DNA of 34,803 nt from Bacillota bacterium (GCA_021846285.1 JAJZCB010000036.1:1-34803); one strand, 5' to 3'. Counted from the stretch's first letter, positions 11,356-18,925 are shown. Notes: generated from the letters alone by a model not told the origin. Numbers and translations are program-made.

Positions 11356-11480
11356 AGTCCGATTCCAGACATAACAAGGTTCCCACATCGTCACCTTATC
11401 GTTCAGGAGTCGTAACCTCGGCAGGCGTTGCATTAAGCCTTTTGGGCGCCTGCTGTCTACAGCCCGACAAACAAATTGCA
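11356..11480 (-). ncRNA. L10 leader (ribosomal protein autoregulatory element)
   Basis: The space between rplA and rplJ is 270 bases. On the minus strand it contains CCTGCCGAGGT (core at 11416-11425), the hallmark of the L10 leader that binds the L10(L12)4 complex, in the expected place and orientation. GC-rich arms CAGCAGGCGCCC...GCCTGC lie around it. The boundaries given are approximate. Function in repressing rplJL is established for the family and inferred here. Confidence 0.75.
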
Positions 11481-11575
11481 GTATATCACGCTTGCCTTAA
11501 GCACGCAAGGTTTTGGGAACAGCGCTGCTACCGTCTCCCTGCCCACCGCAGTCCTGACAGCGTGCGATCCATCAG

Positions 11576-12277
11576 TTATTCAGCGGGCGCTCCCGTGAGA
11601 CGCTGCAGGTTAAGAGTAACTCCAGGTCCCATGGTGCTGCTGATCGTGATGTTGCGAATATACTGGCCTTTCGCCGCCGCAGGCTTTGCTTTTTGAAGCG
11701 CGTCTACGACCGCGTGGAAATTTCCCAGCAGCTGTTCCGGCGAAAATGAGATTTTCCCAAGAACAGCGTGAACATTGGCGCCCTTGTCAAGGCGGTACTC
11801 CACCTTGCCAGCCTTGACTTCCTCAACAGCCCGCTTGACGTCAAACGTGACAGTGCCAGTCTTCGGATTCGGCATAAGGCCCCGCGGCCCCAAAACACGG
11901 CCCAGACGGCCCACACTCGCCATCATGTCCGGTGTCGCGATTGCAGAGTCAAATTCGAGCCAGCCTCCCGCGATGCGGGCAACCAGATCTTCGTCACCGA
12001 CAACGTCTGCGCCCGCAGCTTCCGCCTCTCGCGCTTTATCGCCCTTGGCGAATACAATCAGGCGTACAGTTCGGCCCGTACCATACGGCAACACAACGGC
12101 GCCCCGAATCTGCTGGTCGTTCTTGCGAGGGTCAAGACCCATGCGAATGGCCACCTCTACAGTGGCATCGAACTTGACAACAGAAGTGCGTTTGACGAGG
12201 TCCACAGCTTCCGCTGGTTCATACGTACGGTTCCTGTCGATCAGCTTGAGCGCGTCCGCATATTTCTTCCCTGCCAT
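11576..12277 (-). CDS. rplA: 50S ribosomal protein L1
   Basis: L1 forms the mobile L1 stalk that helps release deacylated tRNA from the E site, and it represses its own message in many bacteria. The 233-residue product starts [14 protein letters not shown], has the conserved [40 protein letters not shown] and the C-terminal TMGPGVTLN. Length is typical (about 230). The ATG at 12277 follows AGAGGAGGATATGAGAT. It lies 140 bases after rplK. Confidence 0.98.
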   Translation of the reverse strand: MAGKKYADALKLIDRNRTYEPAEAVDLVKRTSVVKFDATVEVAIRMGLDPRKNDQQIRGAVVLPYGTGRTVRLIVFAKGDKAREAEAAGADVVGDEDLVARIAGGWLEFDSAIATPDMMASVGRLGRVLGPRGLMPNPKTGTVTFDVKRAVEEVKAGKVEYRLDKGANVHAVLGKISFSPEQLLGNFHAVVDALQKAKPAAAKGQYIRNITISSTMGPGVTLNLQRLTGAPAE

Positions 12278-12417
12278 ATCTCATATCCTCCTCTGTGTGG
12301 TCGACGGTCAAACGACCCCTGGCGCGCCATCTCCTGCGCCCCAGCGAGCCAAACCTCCCACCGGGCCCCGCCCTGAAGACGGCGACCTCCATTGCCGAAC
12401 AAAACTGCCATGCGAGT
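12278..12417 (-). other. rplK-rplA intergenic space, GC-rich
   Basis: This 140-base space between L11 and L1 genes has no ORF of note. It is GC-rich and on the minus strand holds GGTGGGAGG and GCAGGAGATGGCG. Such purine motifs are reminiscent of an L1-binding site, but I cannot fold it confidently. Confidence 0.3.
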
Positions 12418-12843
12418 CTAATCGGCAACCACGATGCCCATCGAACGCGCTGTGCCTTCCACCATGCGCATAGCGGCTTCCACATCCGCGGCATTCAAGT
12501 CGACCATTTTGAGTTCGGCGATTTCACGCACCTTGGCGCGAGAAAGTGTGCCCACTTTCTTTTTATTGGGCTCGCCGGAACCAGACGCGATACCGAGAGC
12601 TTTCTTCAGTAACACAGAAGCCGGAGGCGTCTTCAGCTCAAATGTAAAGGACCGATCCTCGTAAACCGTGATGACGACCGGAATAACCATGCCCGGCTGA
12701 TCAGCAGTCTGAGCGTTGAACTCTTTGCAAAACTGCATGATGTTGACACCTGCCTGGCCCAATGCCGGACCAATCGGCGGTGCTGGAGTGGCTTTCCCCG
12801 CAGATACCTGCAGCTTCACGACTTTCATGACGCGCTTGGCCAC
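12418..12843 (-). CDS. rplK: 50S ribosomal protein L11
   Basis: L11 binds the GTPase-associated centre of 23S rRNA and is needed for RelA-type stringent signalling and thiopeptide sensitivity. The 141-residue product begins [16 protein letters not shown] and has the proline-rich [18 protein letters not shown] segment and the C-terminal rRNA-binding domain with [10 protein letters not shown] at the end. I chose the GTG at 12843 behind GAGGTGTGTTAC because it gives the family N-terminus; a longer in-frame start at 12912 has no homology. It follows nusG after a 171-base spacer with no recognisable gene. Confidence 0.97.
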   Translation of the reverse strand: MAKRVMKVVKLQVSAGKATPAPPIGPALGQAGVNIMQFCKEFNAQTADQPGMVIPVVITVYEDRSFTFELKTPPASVLLKKALGIASGSGEPNKKKVGTLSRAKVREIAELKMVDLNAADVEAAMRMVEGTARSMGIVVAD

Positions 12844-13014
12844 GTAACACACCTCACTTTCCCTTACACAATGTGGTATTGACGGGCGCAGGTGCACCCC
12901 ACGACCTCCCACTACGGCTCATATACGCACATAGCAGCATGCCTTAGACAACAGCAAAGTGCCGCAAGCGCCCAGAGAGGGCTCTTACACCACTCCGCGT
13001 TATAGGTCGCCTTA

Positions 13015-13548
13015 TTATAGTTTTTCTACCTGTTCAAAATCAAGCTCCACCGGCGTGTCCCGTCCAAACATGGACACCAGCACACGCACCTTCTGCTTGT
13101 CGAGCTGGATCTCGTCGATGCTGCCGACAAAATTGGCAAACGGCCCCTCGACGATCCGGACAGGTTCCTGCAAGGCAAAGTCAAAGCGGGTCTTCACATC
13201 ATCGACACCCATCTGGCGCAAGATCATGCGAACCTCATTGGACAGCAAAGGAGTCGGTTTCGACCCAGCTCCGCTCGTACCGACAAAACCTGTGACGCCC
13301 GGTGTATTGCGCACCACATACCAAGAGTCGTCCGTCATGATCATTTCCACGAGGACATAGCCAGGAAAGACCTTTCTTTGCACGGTCCGGCGCTTGCCGT
13401 TCTTGATTTCGAGTTCTTCCTCGGTCGGAACCAGCACGCGAAAGATCTTGTCTGCCATATCCATGGATTCCACACGGCGTTCAAGATTGGCTTTCACCTT
13501 GTTTTCATAACCCGAGTACGTATGCACAACATACCATTGTTTTTCCAT
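13015..13548 (-). CDS. nusG: Transcription termination/antitermination protein NusG
   Basis: NusG binds the polymerase clamp and modulates pausing, and links transcription to translation. The product of 177 residues has the NGN domain (WYVVHTYSGYENKVKANLE, then VFPGYVLVEM and WYVVRNTPGVTGFVG) and the C-terminal KOW domain (VRIVEGPFANFVGSIDEI). I start at the ATG at 13548 because MEKQWYVVHTYSG matches B. subtilis MEKNWYVVHTYSG; an ATG at 13560 would add four residues. The only strong AGGAGG (13582-13587) is unusually far upstream and lies in a hairpin. Neighbours secE and rplK are as expected. Confidence 0.97.
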   Translation of the reverse strand: MEKQWYVVHTYSGYENKVKANLERRVESMDMADKIFRVLVPTEEELEIKNGKRRTVQRKVFPGYVLVEMIMTDDSWYVVRNTPGVTGFVGTSGAGSKPTPLLSNEVRMILRQMGVDDVKTRFDFALQEPVRIVEGPFANFVGSIDEIQLDKQKVRVLVSMFGRDTPVELDFEQVEKL

Positions 13549-13564
13549 CTGAATATCCATCAGC

Positions 13565-13587
13565 GAGGGCGGTAGCCCGCACCTCCT
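13565..13587 (-). promoter_or_regulatory. Hairpin covering the AGGAGG upstream of nusG
   Basis: On the minus strand AGGAGG (13582-13587) overlaps a stem in which GAGG-T-GCGG pairs with CCGC-CCTC (13565-13585) around a GCTA tetraloop, with one bulged T. It lies 17-34 bases upstream of the two candidate nusG ATGs. Folding would hide the Shine-Dalgarno. A regulatory role is only inference. Confidence 0.5.
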
Positions 13588-13597
13588 ACACTAGACA

Positions 13598-13822
13598 TCA
13601 TGAATTGCCGATACCGAGCGCCTGAAATCCTTTGGTCACCAACACGTCAAATCCATATGTCAGCAGGAACATGACCAAACAAACCAGCACCACCGTGATC
13701 GTGTAAGACGTCAATTCTTTGCGGTTAGGCCAGCGGACCTTCTTCATTTCGACAATCACTTCGCGGAAATAGGCAACGGCCAAGCCCAACTTTCCGCGTA
13801 CTGAACTGCTGCCGCTCATCAA
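13598..13822 (-). CDS. secE: Preprotein translocase subunit SecE
   Basis: SecE is the small clamp subunit of the SecYEG translocon. The 74-residue product has the amphipathic segment YFREVIVEMKKVRWPNRKEL, the SecE hallmark, followed by one membrane helix (TITVVLVCLVMFLLTYGF, roughly residues 41-60). Length is typical for Gram-positive SecE. The TTG at 13822 is about ten bases from GGAGG; the next codon is an ATG at 13819 that could equally be the start. It lies between rpmG and nusG as in relatives. Confidence 0.96.
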   Translation of the reverse strand: MMSGSSSVRGKLGLAVAYFREVIVEMKKVRWPNRKELTSYTITVVLVCLVMFLLTYGFDVLVTKGFQALGIGNS

Positions 13823-13871
13823 AAAGGTCGCACCTCCATCACTACTGGCAAGCGTAAAACAGTTCCGCCCA

Positions 13872-14021
13872 TTACCGGGTTTCGCGGTGAACGCGATGAC
13901 TGTTGCAAAACTTGCAAAACTTTTTCATTTCCAGGCGATCCGGATTGTTTTTCTTGTTCTTGATCGTCGTATAGTTGCGCTGCTTGCAATCCGTGCAAGC
14001 TAAAGTGACTGTGACGCGCAT
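13872..14021 (-). CDS. rpmG: 50S ribosomal protein L33 (zinc-binding type)
   Basis: This 49-residue protein is found by reading the minus strand between sigH and secE. It starts [17 protein letters not shown] and ends [12 protein letters not shown]. Two CXXC pairs (Cys9/Cys12 and Cys36/Cys39) make it a zinc-binding C+ form of L33. The ATG at 14021 follows AAGGAGGTGCATTAG. It is the first gene after the promoter at 14062-14091 and leads into secE-nusG-rplKA. Zn-dependent exchange with a C- paralogue is known in Bacillus; no paralogue is in this window. Confidence 0.97.
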   Translation of the reverse strand: MRVTVTLACTDCKQRNYTTIKNKKNNPDRLEMKKFCKFCNSHRVHRETR

Positions 14022-14061
14022 CTAATGCACCTCCTTACATAAAGCCGCAAAATACCCAAAC

Positions 14062-14091
14062 ACTCTATCACAGTGTACTGACAAATGTCAA
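14062..14091 (-). promoter_or_regulatory. Sigma-A promoter of rpmG-secE-nusG
   Basis: A perfect TTGACA (14086-14091) is followed after 18 bases by TAGAGT (14062-14067), with TG one base before the -10. The -35 is part of a TGACATTTGTCA palindrome. It lies about 40 bases upstream of rpmG and just after the sigH terminator. Confidence 0.75.
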
Positions 14092-14122
14092 TATCGCCAA
14101 TCGCACCGCTCACTATAACAGG

Positions 14123-14154
14123 GCGCCGCAAAGTTTGAACTTCGTATGCGGCGC
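14123..14154 (-). terminator. Terminator downstream of sigH
   Basis: GCGCCGCA (14123-14130) pairs with TGCGGCGC (14147-14154), and the interior AAGTT-TG-AACTT extends the stem. On the minus strand it is followed by CCTGTTATAG, a poor T-run. Location right after the sigH stop supports a terminator role. Confidence 0.65.
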
Positions 14155-14169
14155 AATCTGCGATCATAT

Positions 14170-14814
14170 CTATGCGAGACGGTCTTCGAGATACTTTTCA
14201 AGTTTCCTTTTGACGCGCTGAAGAGCGTTGTCGATCGACTTGACATGCCGACTCAGGTCGCCCGCGATCTCCTGATACGATCTCCCATCCAAGTATAGCA
14301 TCAGTACGTTGCGTTCAAGTTCACTAAGAAGCTCAGCCATCTTGTACTCGATGTCCGAAAACTCCTCGCGATTGATGATCAACTCTTCCGGATCGGTAAC
14401 CTTGGCGCCGCCGATAACGTCCATCAACGTACGATCCGAGTCCTCGTCGTATATGGGCTTGTCCAACGATATATAAGAATTGAGGGGCACATGCTTCTGT
14501 CTCGTGGCCGTCTTGATGGCCGTAATAATCTGACGAGTAATGCACAACTCTGCAAACGCTTTAAACGAGGCAAGCTTGTCGTCCCGAAAATCGCGGATGG
14601 CCTTAAATAGACCAATCATGCCCTCCTGCACGATGTCCTCGCGGTCAGCGCCGATCAAAAAGTAGGAACGAGCCTTTCCACGGACGAACGTTTTGTATTT
14701 TTGGATAAGGAACTCAAGCGCAAGAGCATCCCCAACCCGCACACACTCCACTAGCAGTTCGTCCGGGATGTCGTCAAGATTTCGACCAGGATCGACCGAA
14801 AGTTCAACTGCCAC
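14170..14814 (-). CDS. sigH: RNA polymerase sigma-H factor
   Basis: SigH (Spo0H) directs transition-state and early sporulation transcription, and competence in some species. The product of about 214 residues has sigma region 2 (DREDIVQEGMIGLFKAIRDF, then FAELCITRQIITAIKTATRQ) and region 4 with a C-terminal helix-turn-helix (YQEIAGDLSRHVKSIDNAL). The GTG at 14814 is chosen because GGGGGG lies six bases upstream and length then matches B. subtilis SigH (218); the ATG at 14820 abuts the G-run. It has its own promoter and terminator. Its presence suggests an endospore-forming ancestry. Confidence 0.96.
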   Translation of the reverse strand: MAVELSVDPGRNLDDIPDELLVECVRVGDALALEFLIQKYKTFVRGKARSYFLIGADREDIVQEGMIGLFKAIRDFRDDKLASFKAFAELCITRQIITAIKTATRQKHVPLNSYISLDKPIYDEDSDRTLMDVIGGAKVTDPEELIINREEFSDIEYKMAELLSELERNVLMLYLDGRSYQEIAGDLSRHVKSIDNALQRVKRKLEKYLEDRLA

Positions 14815-14853
14815 CGTCATCCCCCCGGCAGAATCTATCAATATAGTAACGCA

Positions 14854-14883
14854 AGTATACATGATGGATTCCCGAAGGGTCAA
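14854..14883 (-). promoter_or_regulatory. Promoter upstream of sigH
   Basis: TTGACC (14878-14883) is followed after 18 bases by TATACT (14854-14859) on the minus strand, some 40 bases upstream of the sigH start. This fits a sigma-A promoter. Confidence 0.75.
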
Positions 14884-14983
14884 TGAAAAACACGAAACAG
14901 CTATTTTTTGATTCCCTGCTTCAGTCGCCATGCAGGCCGGACTCGGTACGCGTTCATGCGCTCTGTCCGTCGGTTACACGGGC

Positions 14984-15049
14984 GCCGCACGTCTGCCGAA
15001 GGAAAGCCGCACCTTGACCGAACGAAAGCCGCACGTCTGCCGAACGGAC
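14984..15049. repeat. Three tandem 22-base units
   Basis: Units at 14984-15005, 15006-15027 and 15028-15049 each begin GCCGCAC and carry a central CCGAA; units 1 and 3 share their first 17 bases and unit 2 is diverged. The array lies in the non-coding gap upstream of sigH. No gene is evident across it. The rest of the 490-base gap between sigH and rlmB (14815-15304) holds only the sigH promoter and the nested inverted repeat. Confidence 0.8.
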
Positions 15050-15115
15050 CGACTGTTGTTCCCGCTCTCAAACACGGCTGCGCCGAACTCGCTCGGGCAC
15101 AACAGTCGATCCGTT

Positions 15116-15241
15116 CTAGGGAACCTGTGAAATTCGATCGGTCCGTCGCCAAATTGTCCACATATAGCGTTTGATTAAAGCCTCAAACGCTATATGTGCC
15201 AAGTTTTCATACCGCTCCGGACTTTTTCACAGGTTCCCTAG
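15116..15241. repeat. Nested inverted-repeat element (MITE-like)
   Basis: The outer arms CTAGGGAACCTGTGAAA (15116-15132) and its exact inverse (15225-15241) are 17 bases, and the inner arms CACATATAGCGTTTGA (15159-15174) and its inverse (15183-15198) are 16 bases around an eight-base loop. Both pairs are perfect. A short GTCCG/CGGAC pairing lies between. CTAG at both edges could be a target duplication or simply the arm ends. No protein is encoded. No T-run follows, so it is not a plain terminator of rlmB. Confidence 0.8.
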
Positions 15242-15304
15242 GCAACTGAGTGCCCTCCGGGTGCAGTCTCTGTATCGCGACTCGCAGCGTGGCTCGCTTG
15301 GCTG

Positions 15305-16441
15305 TTATACTCTGCCTGCCAGGCTGCGTTGGCGAACTGCTTCGTACAACAGAATACCTGCCGCCACACCAGCGTTCAGAGAGTTGATCTGCCCATTCAT
15401 CGGCAAACTGACAAGCGCGTCGCACCTTTCTTTGGTTAGACGGTTCATGCCGGCGCCCTCACCGCCGATTACGAGCACTGTCGGCGCTGTGTAGTCCACA
15501 GTCCAATAAGGCTGCTGCGCATCGGGCGCCGTTCCAATCACCCAAAACCCCGCATCCTTCAGTTTTTGCAGGGTTTGGCTGACATTGACCACGCGAGCGA
15601 CTTCCACGTGCTCCAGAGCACCCGCAGACGCTTTGGCCACCGTTCCGGTAAGCGGAACTGCCCGTCGCTTGGGAATGATCACACCGTGCCCTCCAGCGCC
15701 GTCGACAGATCTCAACACGGATCCGAGATTGTGCGGATCTTCAAGCCCATCCAACAGGACCAGCAGTCCCGGTTTGCGAGCACGCGCCAGTTGAATGAGA
15801 TCGTCAATTTCGACATATGGTTTGGCCGACGTATACGCGATGATTCCCTGGTGACCGCGCTCCGGTGATATCTCATCCAGCTTGGCCTTTGGAACTTGTT
15901 GAATAACCACGCCCGCTTCTCTTGCCACGGCAACGATTTCATTGAGACTGCCGCCCGCAGAACTCTCCTGCAGCAAAATTTTGTTTAGCGTGCGCCCCCC
16001 CTTAAGAGCCTCCAGCACCGCGCGCCGCCCTGCGACAAACTCCTGTTCGCGGTCGCTCCGTTCCTGTTCGGTTACACCTTGCGCGACCCAGCGAACAGGT
16101 CGTCCGGCTGTTCGTCCCGAGTTCGCTGATTGGCGATTTCGTCGACCATTTGGCGTGACCTCCGTACGTCGTCGGTCACGACGCTTGCCAGACTCTGGCG
16201 ACGAGTTGGACGAACGACGCCTGCCAGACTCCGGCGACGAGTCGGAGGAACGACGCTTGCCAAACTCCGGCGACGATTCGAAGGAACGACGCCTGCCAGA
16301 CTCCGGCGACGAGTCGGACGAACGACGCGGACGTCGATCAGTCTCGACGTTTCCTCCTCGCTGTACGGACCGTCTTTGACCAGCCCCACTGCTACGCGCC
16401 GTCGTTCCCTGCTTTCCCATCCTGCTTCTTGTGTTTATCAT
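15305..16441 (-). CDS. rlmB: 23S rRNA 2'-O-ribose methyltransferase (RlmB/TrmH family) with Arg/Ser-rich extension
   Basis: SPOUT methyltransferases of this family methylate ribose of 23S rRNA (Gm2251 in E. coli). The last 245 residues are canonical: an L30e-like substrate-binding domain (EFVAGRRAVLEALKGG), motif 1 DPHNLGSVLRS, motif 2 VIGGEGAGMNRL and motif 3 NAGVAAGILLYEA, which form the knotted SAM site. Unusually, about 130 residues of basic low-complexity sequence precede it, making 378 residues against about 250 in B. subtilis. This part includes four 12-residue repeats (residues 39-86). The ATG at 16441 follows GAGGAG and starts just after the mrnC stop. A shorter start inside the extension cannot be excluded. 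Confidence 0.93.
   Translation of the reverse strand: MINTRSRMGKQGTTARSSGAGQRRSVQRGGNVETDRRPRRSSDSSPESGRRRSFESSPEFGKRRSSDSSPESGRRRSSNSSPESGKRRDRRRTEVTPNGRRNRQSANSGRTAGRPVRWVAQGVTEQERSDREQEFVAGRRAVLEALKGGRTLNKILLQESSAGGSLNEIVAVAREAGVVIQQVPKAKLDEISPERGHQGIIAYTSAKPYVEIDDLIQLARARKPGLLVLLDGLEDPHNLGSVLRSVDGAGGHGVIIPKRRAVPLTGTVAKASAGALEHVEVARVVNVSQTLQKLKDAGFWVIGTAPDAQQPYWTVDYTAPTVLVIGGEGAGMNRLTKERCDALVSLPMNGQINSLNAGVAAGILLYEAVRQRSLAGRV
16184..16327 (-). repeat. Four 36-base tandem repeats inside rlmB
   Basis: Four 36-base units encode 12-residue blocks of the form RRSSDSSPESGR, RRSFESSPEFGK, and two more variants. They cover RlmB residues 39-86. The reading frame is kept and substitutions are mostly conservative. 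Not a CRISPR: there are no spacers. Confidence 0.9.
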
Positions 16442-16443
16442 GT

Positions 16444-16830
16444 CTAATTCTCCTCATCCATAAGCAGTAATTGCACAATCTCCCGCAACCGATCTGTCAA
16501 GCCTGACAGGTAGAGATACCCTAACAGCGCCTCAACACCAGTGCTCGCCCGATAATCCGCCACAGTGGCGCTCCTTGGAACGGACCGCGATTTGGCATTG
16601 CGACCCCTTCTGACGACCGCCCTCTCTCTCTCCGAGAGCGAATCCGCGATGCTGTGCAAGCGATCCGCCTGCGCATTGGCCTTGACCTTTTGCACAGCCA
16701 GCCGATGAAGTTGCTGCGGTCGCCTCTCTCCACAGTCAATGAGCGTCACACGCACTTCCAGTTCCCAAACAGCGTCGCCAACATACGCCAACGCAAGCGG
16801 CGGCATGCGATAGGCTTCCTCCTCCGTCAT
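16444..16830 (-). CDS. mrnC: Mini-ribonuclease 3
   Basis: Mini-III is an RNase III-like enzyme without the dsRNA-binding domain, which matures the ends of 23S rRNA. The 128-residue product has the family motifs LALAYVGDAVWE near residue 9 (with the catalytic Asp), RGRNAKSRSVPRSA and GVEALLGYLYL (with the catalytic Glu). I use the ATG at 16830, which shares one base with the cysS stop, because it leaves the usual short N-terminus. In-frame starts at 16845 and 16863 would add a repeated [10 protein letters not shown] segment. rlmB follows after two bases. Confidence 0.94.
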   Translation of the reverse strand: MTEEEAYRMPPLALAYVGDAVWELEVRVTLIDCGERRPQQLHRLAVQKVKANAQADRLHSIADSLSERERAVVRRGRNAKSRSVPRSATVADYRASTGVEALLGYLYLSGLTDRLREIVQLLLMDEEN

Positions 16831-18233
16831 CACCGTTCTCGCCATGACCGTTCTCGCCACCACCGCACACCCTTGGGAGTATCCTCCAACTGGAAACCCA
16901 TTTCCGACAACTCAGCCCGAATGGCGTCTGCGCGGGCAAAGTCTCGCGCCTTGCGAGCCGCTGTTCGCTCTTCGATCAGTCGAACAACCTGCTCCTCAAG
17001 AAGCGGCTGTTCCACCTGCGCCAGTCCAAACAGGTCAAGCCAGTCACGCAGTTTTCCCAGCCAAGACCGCAGTCCCGCTTTGCTGATCTCCTGTTGATGA
17101 CTGTATACATTTGCGTCTCGCACAAAATCAAATACCACTCCCATGGCGTCGCCCGTGTTGATGTCGTCATCCATGGCCTCCAGGAAGCGATCCTCCCACG
17201 CCTTCAGGTCGATGCTCTCACCTTCAGGCAGGTATGTTTCCCCCAACCGGTCCGCCAACGATTCGTGGCATGCGTCCAGGCGGCGTAAGGCTGATGTCAT
17301 CTGCGCCATGACCTCGGCGGAATAATTGATCGGGCTGCGGTAATGCGCCGACAGTAAAAACAGGCGGAGCGCGCGGGGGTCGTACTGCTGCGCCAGCTCA
17401 CGGACAAACACGCTGTTTCCGAGTGATTTCGACATCTTTTCATTATTGATATTGATGTACCCGTTGTGCATAAAATACTTGGCCAATGGCGCCCCCAACA
17501 CCGATTCGCTTTGGGCGATCTCATTTTCATGGTGTGGAAAGAGAAGGTCATGCCCGCCACCATGAATATCGATATGATCACCCAGATGTTTGTGAATCAT
17601 CGCCGAGCATTCGATGTGCCACCCTGGCCGTCCCTGACCCCAAGGGCTGTTCCACGACGGTTCTCCGGGTTTAACCGCCTTCCACAGGGTAAAATCCGTG
17701 CTATGGCGCTTGCGTTCCGTCATCTCGACGCGGCTTCCCACCTCCAGATCATTCAGCGACTGTTTGGACAGTTTCCCATACGACGAGAATTTTGGGGTGT
17801 CAAACAACACATCTCCATCCGCGACATACGCGTATCCAGAATCGACCAGCGCCTGAATGAACTCGATAATGTCACCCATCGTTTCCGTGACCCTCGGATG
17901 TACGTCCGCTGGTTCGATGCCGAGTTCTCTCGCGTCGTCATAGTATGCCTCGATATAGCTCGTCGCAACATCTTCGACGGTAGTGCCCTGTTCATGCGCG
18001 CGTTTGATGAGTTTGTCATCGACATCGGTAAAGTTCTGCACAAACTTCACACTGTATCCGCGGTATCGCAAGTACCGACGAACTATGTCAAAAACCACAA
18101 ACGCCCGCGCATTGCCGATATGAAAATAGTTGTACACCGTCGGACCACAGGAATACATGCGAACCACGCCGGGCTCAATCGGCGCAAACGTTTCCTTTTG
18201 ACCTGTCAGGCTATTATAAAGCCGAATAGACAT
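16830..18233 (-). CDS. cysS: Cysteinyl-tRNA synthetase
   Basis: This class I synthetase charges tRNA-Cys. The 467-residue product has the zinc and HIGH region [17 protein letters not shown] near residues 28-44, the GWHIECSAM stretch and the KMSKSLGN signature (KMSKS) near residue 268. Length equals the B. subtilis enzyme. I use the ATG at 18233: GGGAGGGA lies nine bases upstream and the start [14 protein letters not shown] matches the family; the longer ORF to 18269 runs back into cysE. It overlaps the cysE 3' end by 20 bases, so translation is coupled. The cysteine T-box upstream of cysE should control both. Confidence 0.98.
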   Translation of the reverse strand: MSIRLYNSLTGQKETFAPIEPGVVRMYSCGPTVYNYFHIGNARAFVVFDIVRRYLRYRGYSVKFVQNFTDVDDKLIKRAHEQGTTVEDVATSYIEAYYDDARELGIEPADVHPRVTETMGDIIEFIQALVDSGYAYVADGDVLFDTPKFSSYGKLSKQSLNDLEVGSRVEMTERKRHSTDFTLWKAVKPGEPSWNSPWGQGRPGWHIECSAMIHKHLGDHIDIHGGGHDLLFPHHENEIAQSESVLGAPLAKYFMHNGYININNEKMSKSLGNSVFVRELAQQYDPRALRLFLLSAHYRSPINYSAEVMAQMTSALRRLDACHESLADRLGETYLPEGESIDLKAWEDRFLEAMDDDINTGDAMGVVFDFVRDANVYSHQQEISKAGLRSWLGKLRDWLDLFGLAQVEQPLLEEQVVRLIEERTAARKARDFARADAIRAELSEMGFQLEDTPKGVRWWRERSWRER

Positions 18234-18900
18234 TGCCGTCATTCCCTCCCCCACTGGTCTGCGAGACACGATCTCCTATCTCAGCCACCCGCTTCTCCAA
18301 CGCCTCGATGCGTTCCTGCAAAGCCATACAAGTCTCATCCACGACGTCCGGGAGATTGACCTGATCCAGTTCATCCACCCGTCTGCCATCCAGGATCACG
18401 ACTCTCGCGGGAATACCGACTACAGTCGCATTGGGCGGCACCGATCGCAGCACCACCGAACCCGCGCCGATCTTCGCGTAATCGCCGACAGTCAGGGATC
18501 CCAGCACTTTAGCCCCTGTGGCAATCAGGACATGACTCCCGATCGTGGGATGCCGCTTTCCCTTTTCCTTCCCGGTGCCCCCCAGTGTCACACCCTGGTA
18601 CAAGACGACGTAATCACCCACCACAGCCGTTTCGCCGATGACGACACCCATGCCGTGATCGATAAACAATCCGCGTCCGATCACAGCGCCAGGGTGAATC
18701 TCGATCCCCGTCAAAAACCGTCCCAACTGCGAAATGGCGCGCGCGAACGTGAACCACCGGAAGCGATAACATCGATGAGCGATCCTGTACAACCAGACCG
18801 CGTGAAGTCCCGCATAGGTGAGAAACACTTCAAACCGTGAATGGGCGGCTGGATCCATTTTCATGACAACATCGATATCTTCGCGAATACGGGAAAACAT
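18214..18900 (-). CDS. cysE: Serine O-acetyltransferase
   Basis: CysE makes O-acetylserine from serine and acetyl-CoA, the first step of cysteine synthesis. The 228-residue product has the N-terminal helical region ([20 protein letters not shown]) and the left-handed beta-helix hexapeptide repeats with [24 protein letters not shown] and KRHPTIG. The ATG at 18900 follows GGAGGGAGGGGACTGCGGTG. A longer in-frame reading to 19017 lies within the T-box leader and has no homology. The C-terminus is longer than usual and ends in a helical tail ([14 protein letters not shown]). It is followed by an overlapping cysS. Confidence 0.97.
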   Translation of the reverse strand: MFSRIREDIDVVMKMDPAAHSRFEVFLTYAGLHAVWLYRIAHRCYRFRWFTFARAISQLGRFLTGIEIHPGAVIGRGLFIDHGMGVVIGETAVVGDYVVLYQGVTLGGTGKEKGKRHPTIGSHVLIATGAKVLGSLTVGDYAKIGAGSVVLRSVPPNATVVGIPARVVILDGRRVDELDQVNLPDVVDETCMALQERIEALEKRVAEIGDRVSQTSGGGNDGNVYSAL

Positions 18901-18925
18901 CACCGCAGTCCCCTCCCTCCGCTGC

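Noticed and set aside
10325-11374. 349-residue plus-strand ORF over rplL and rplJ
   Set aside because: It covers two ribosomal protein genes and the leader in antisense, with no recognisable motif.
14901-15161. 86-residue minus-strand ORF in the sigH-rlmB gap, as a possible yacP remnant
   Set aside because: It has no similarity to the NYN-domain pattern, and it runs through the tandem and inverted repeats.
15159-15198. Intrinsic terminator for rlmB
   Set aside because: The hairpin is strong, but there is no T-run on the minus strand and the outer arms show a larger element.
16184-16327. CRISPR-like array of four 36-base repeats
   Set aside because: The repeats are contiguous without spacers and encode in-frame protein repeats of RlmB.
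17466-18359. 297-residue plus-strand ORF over cysS and cysE
   Set aside because: Antisense to two intact genes, no motif and no binding site.
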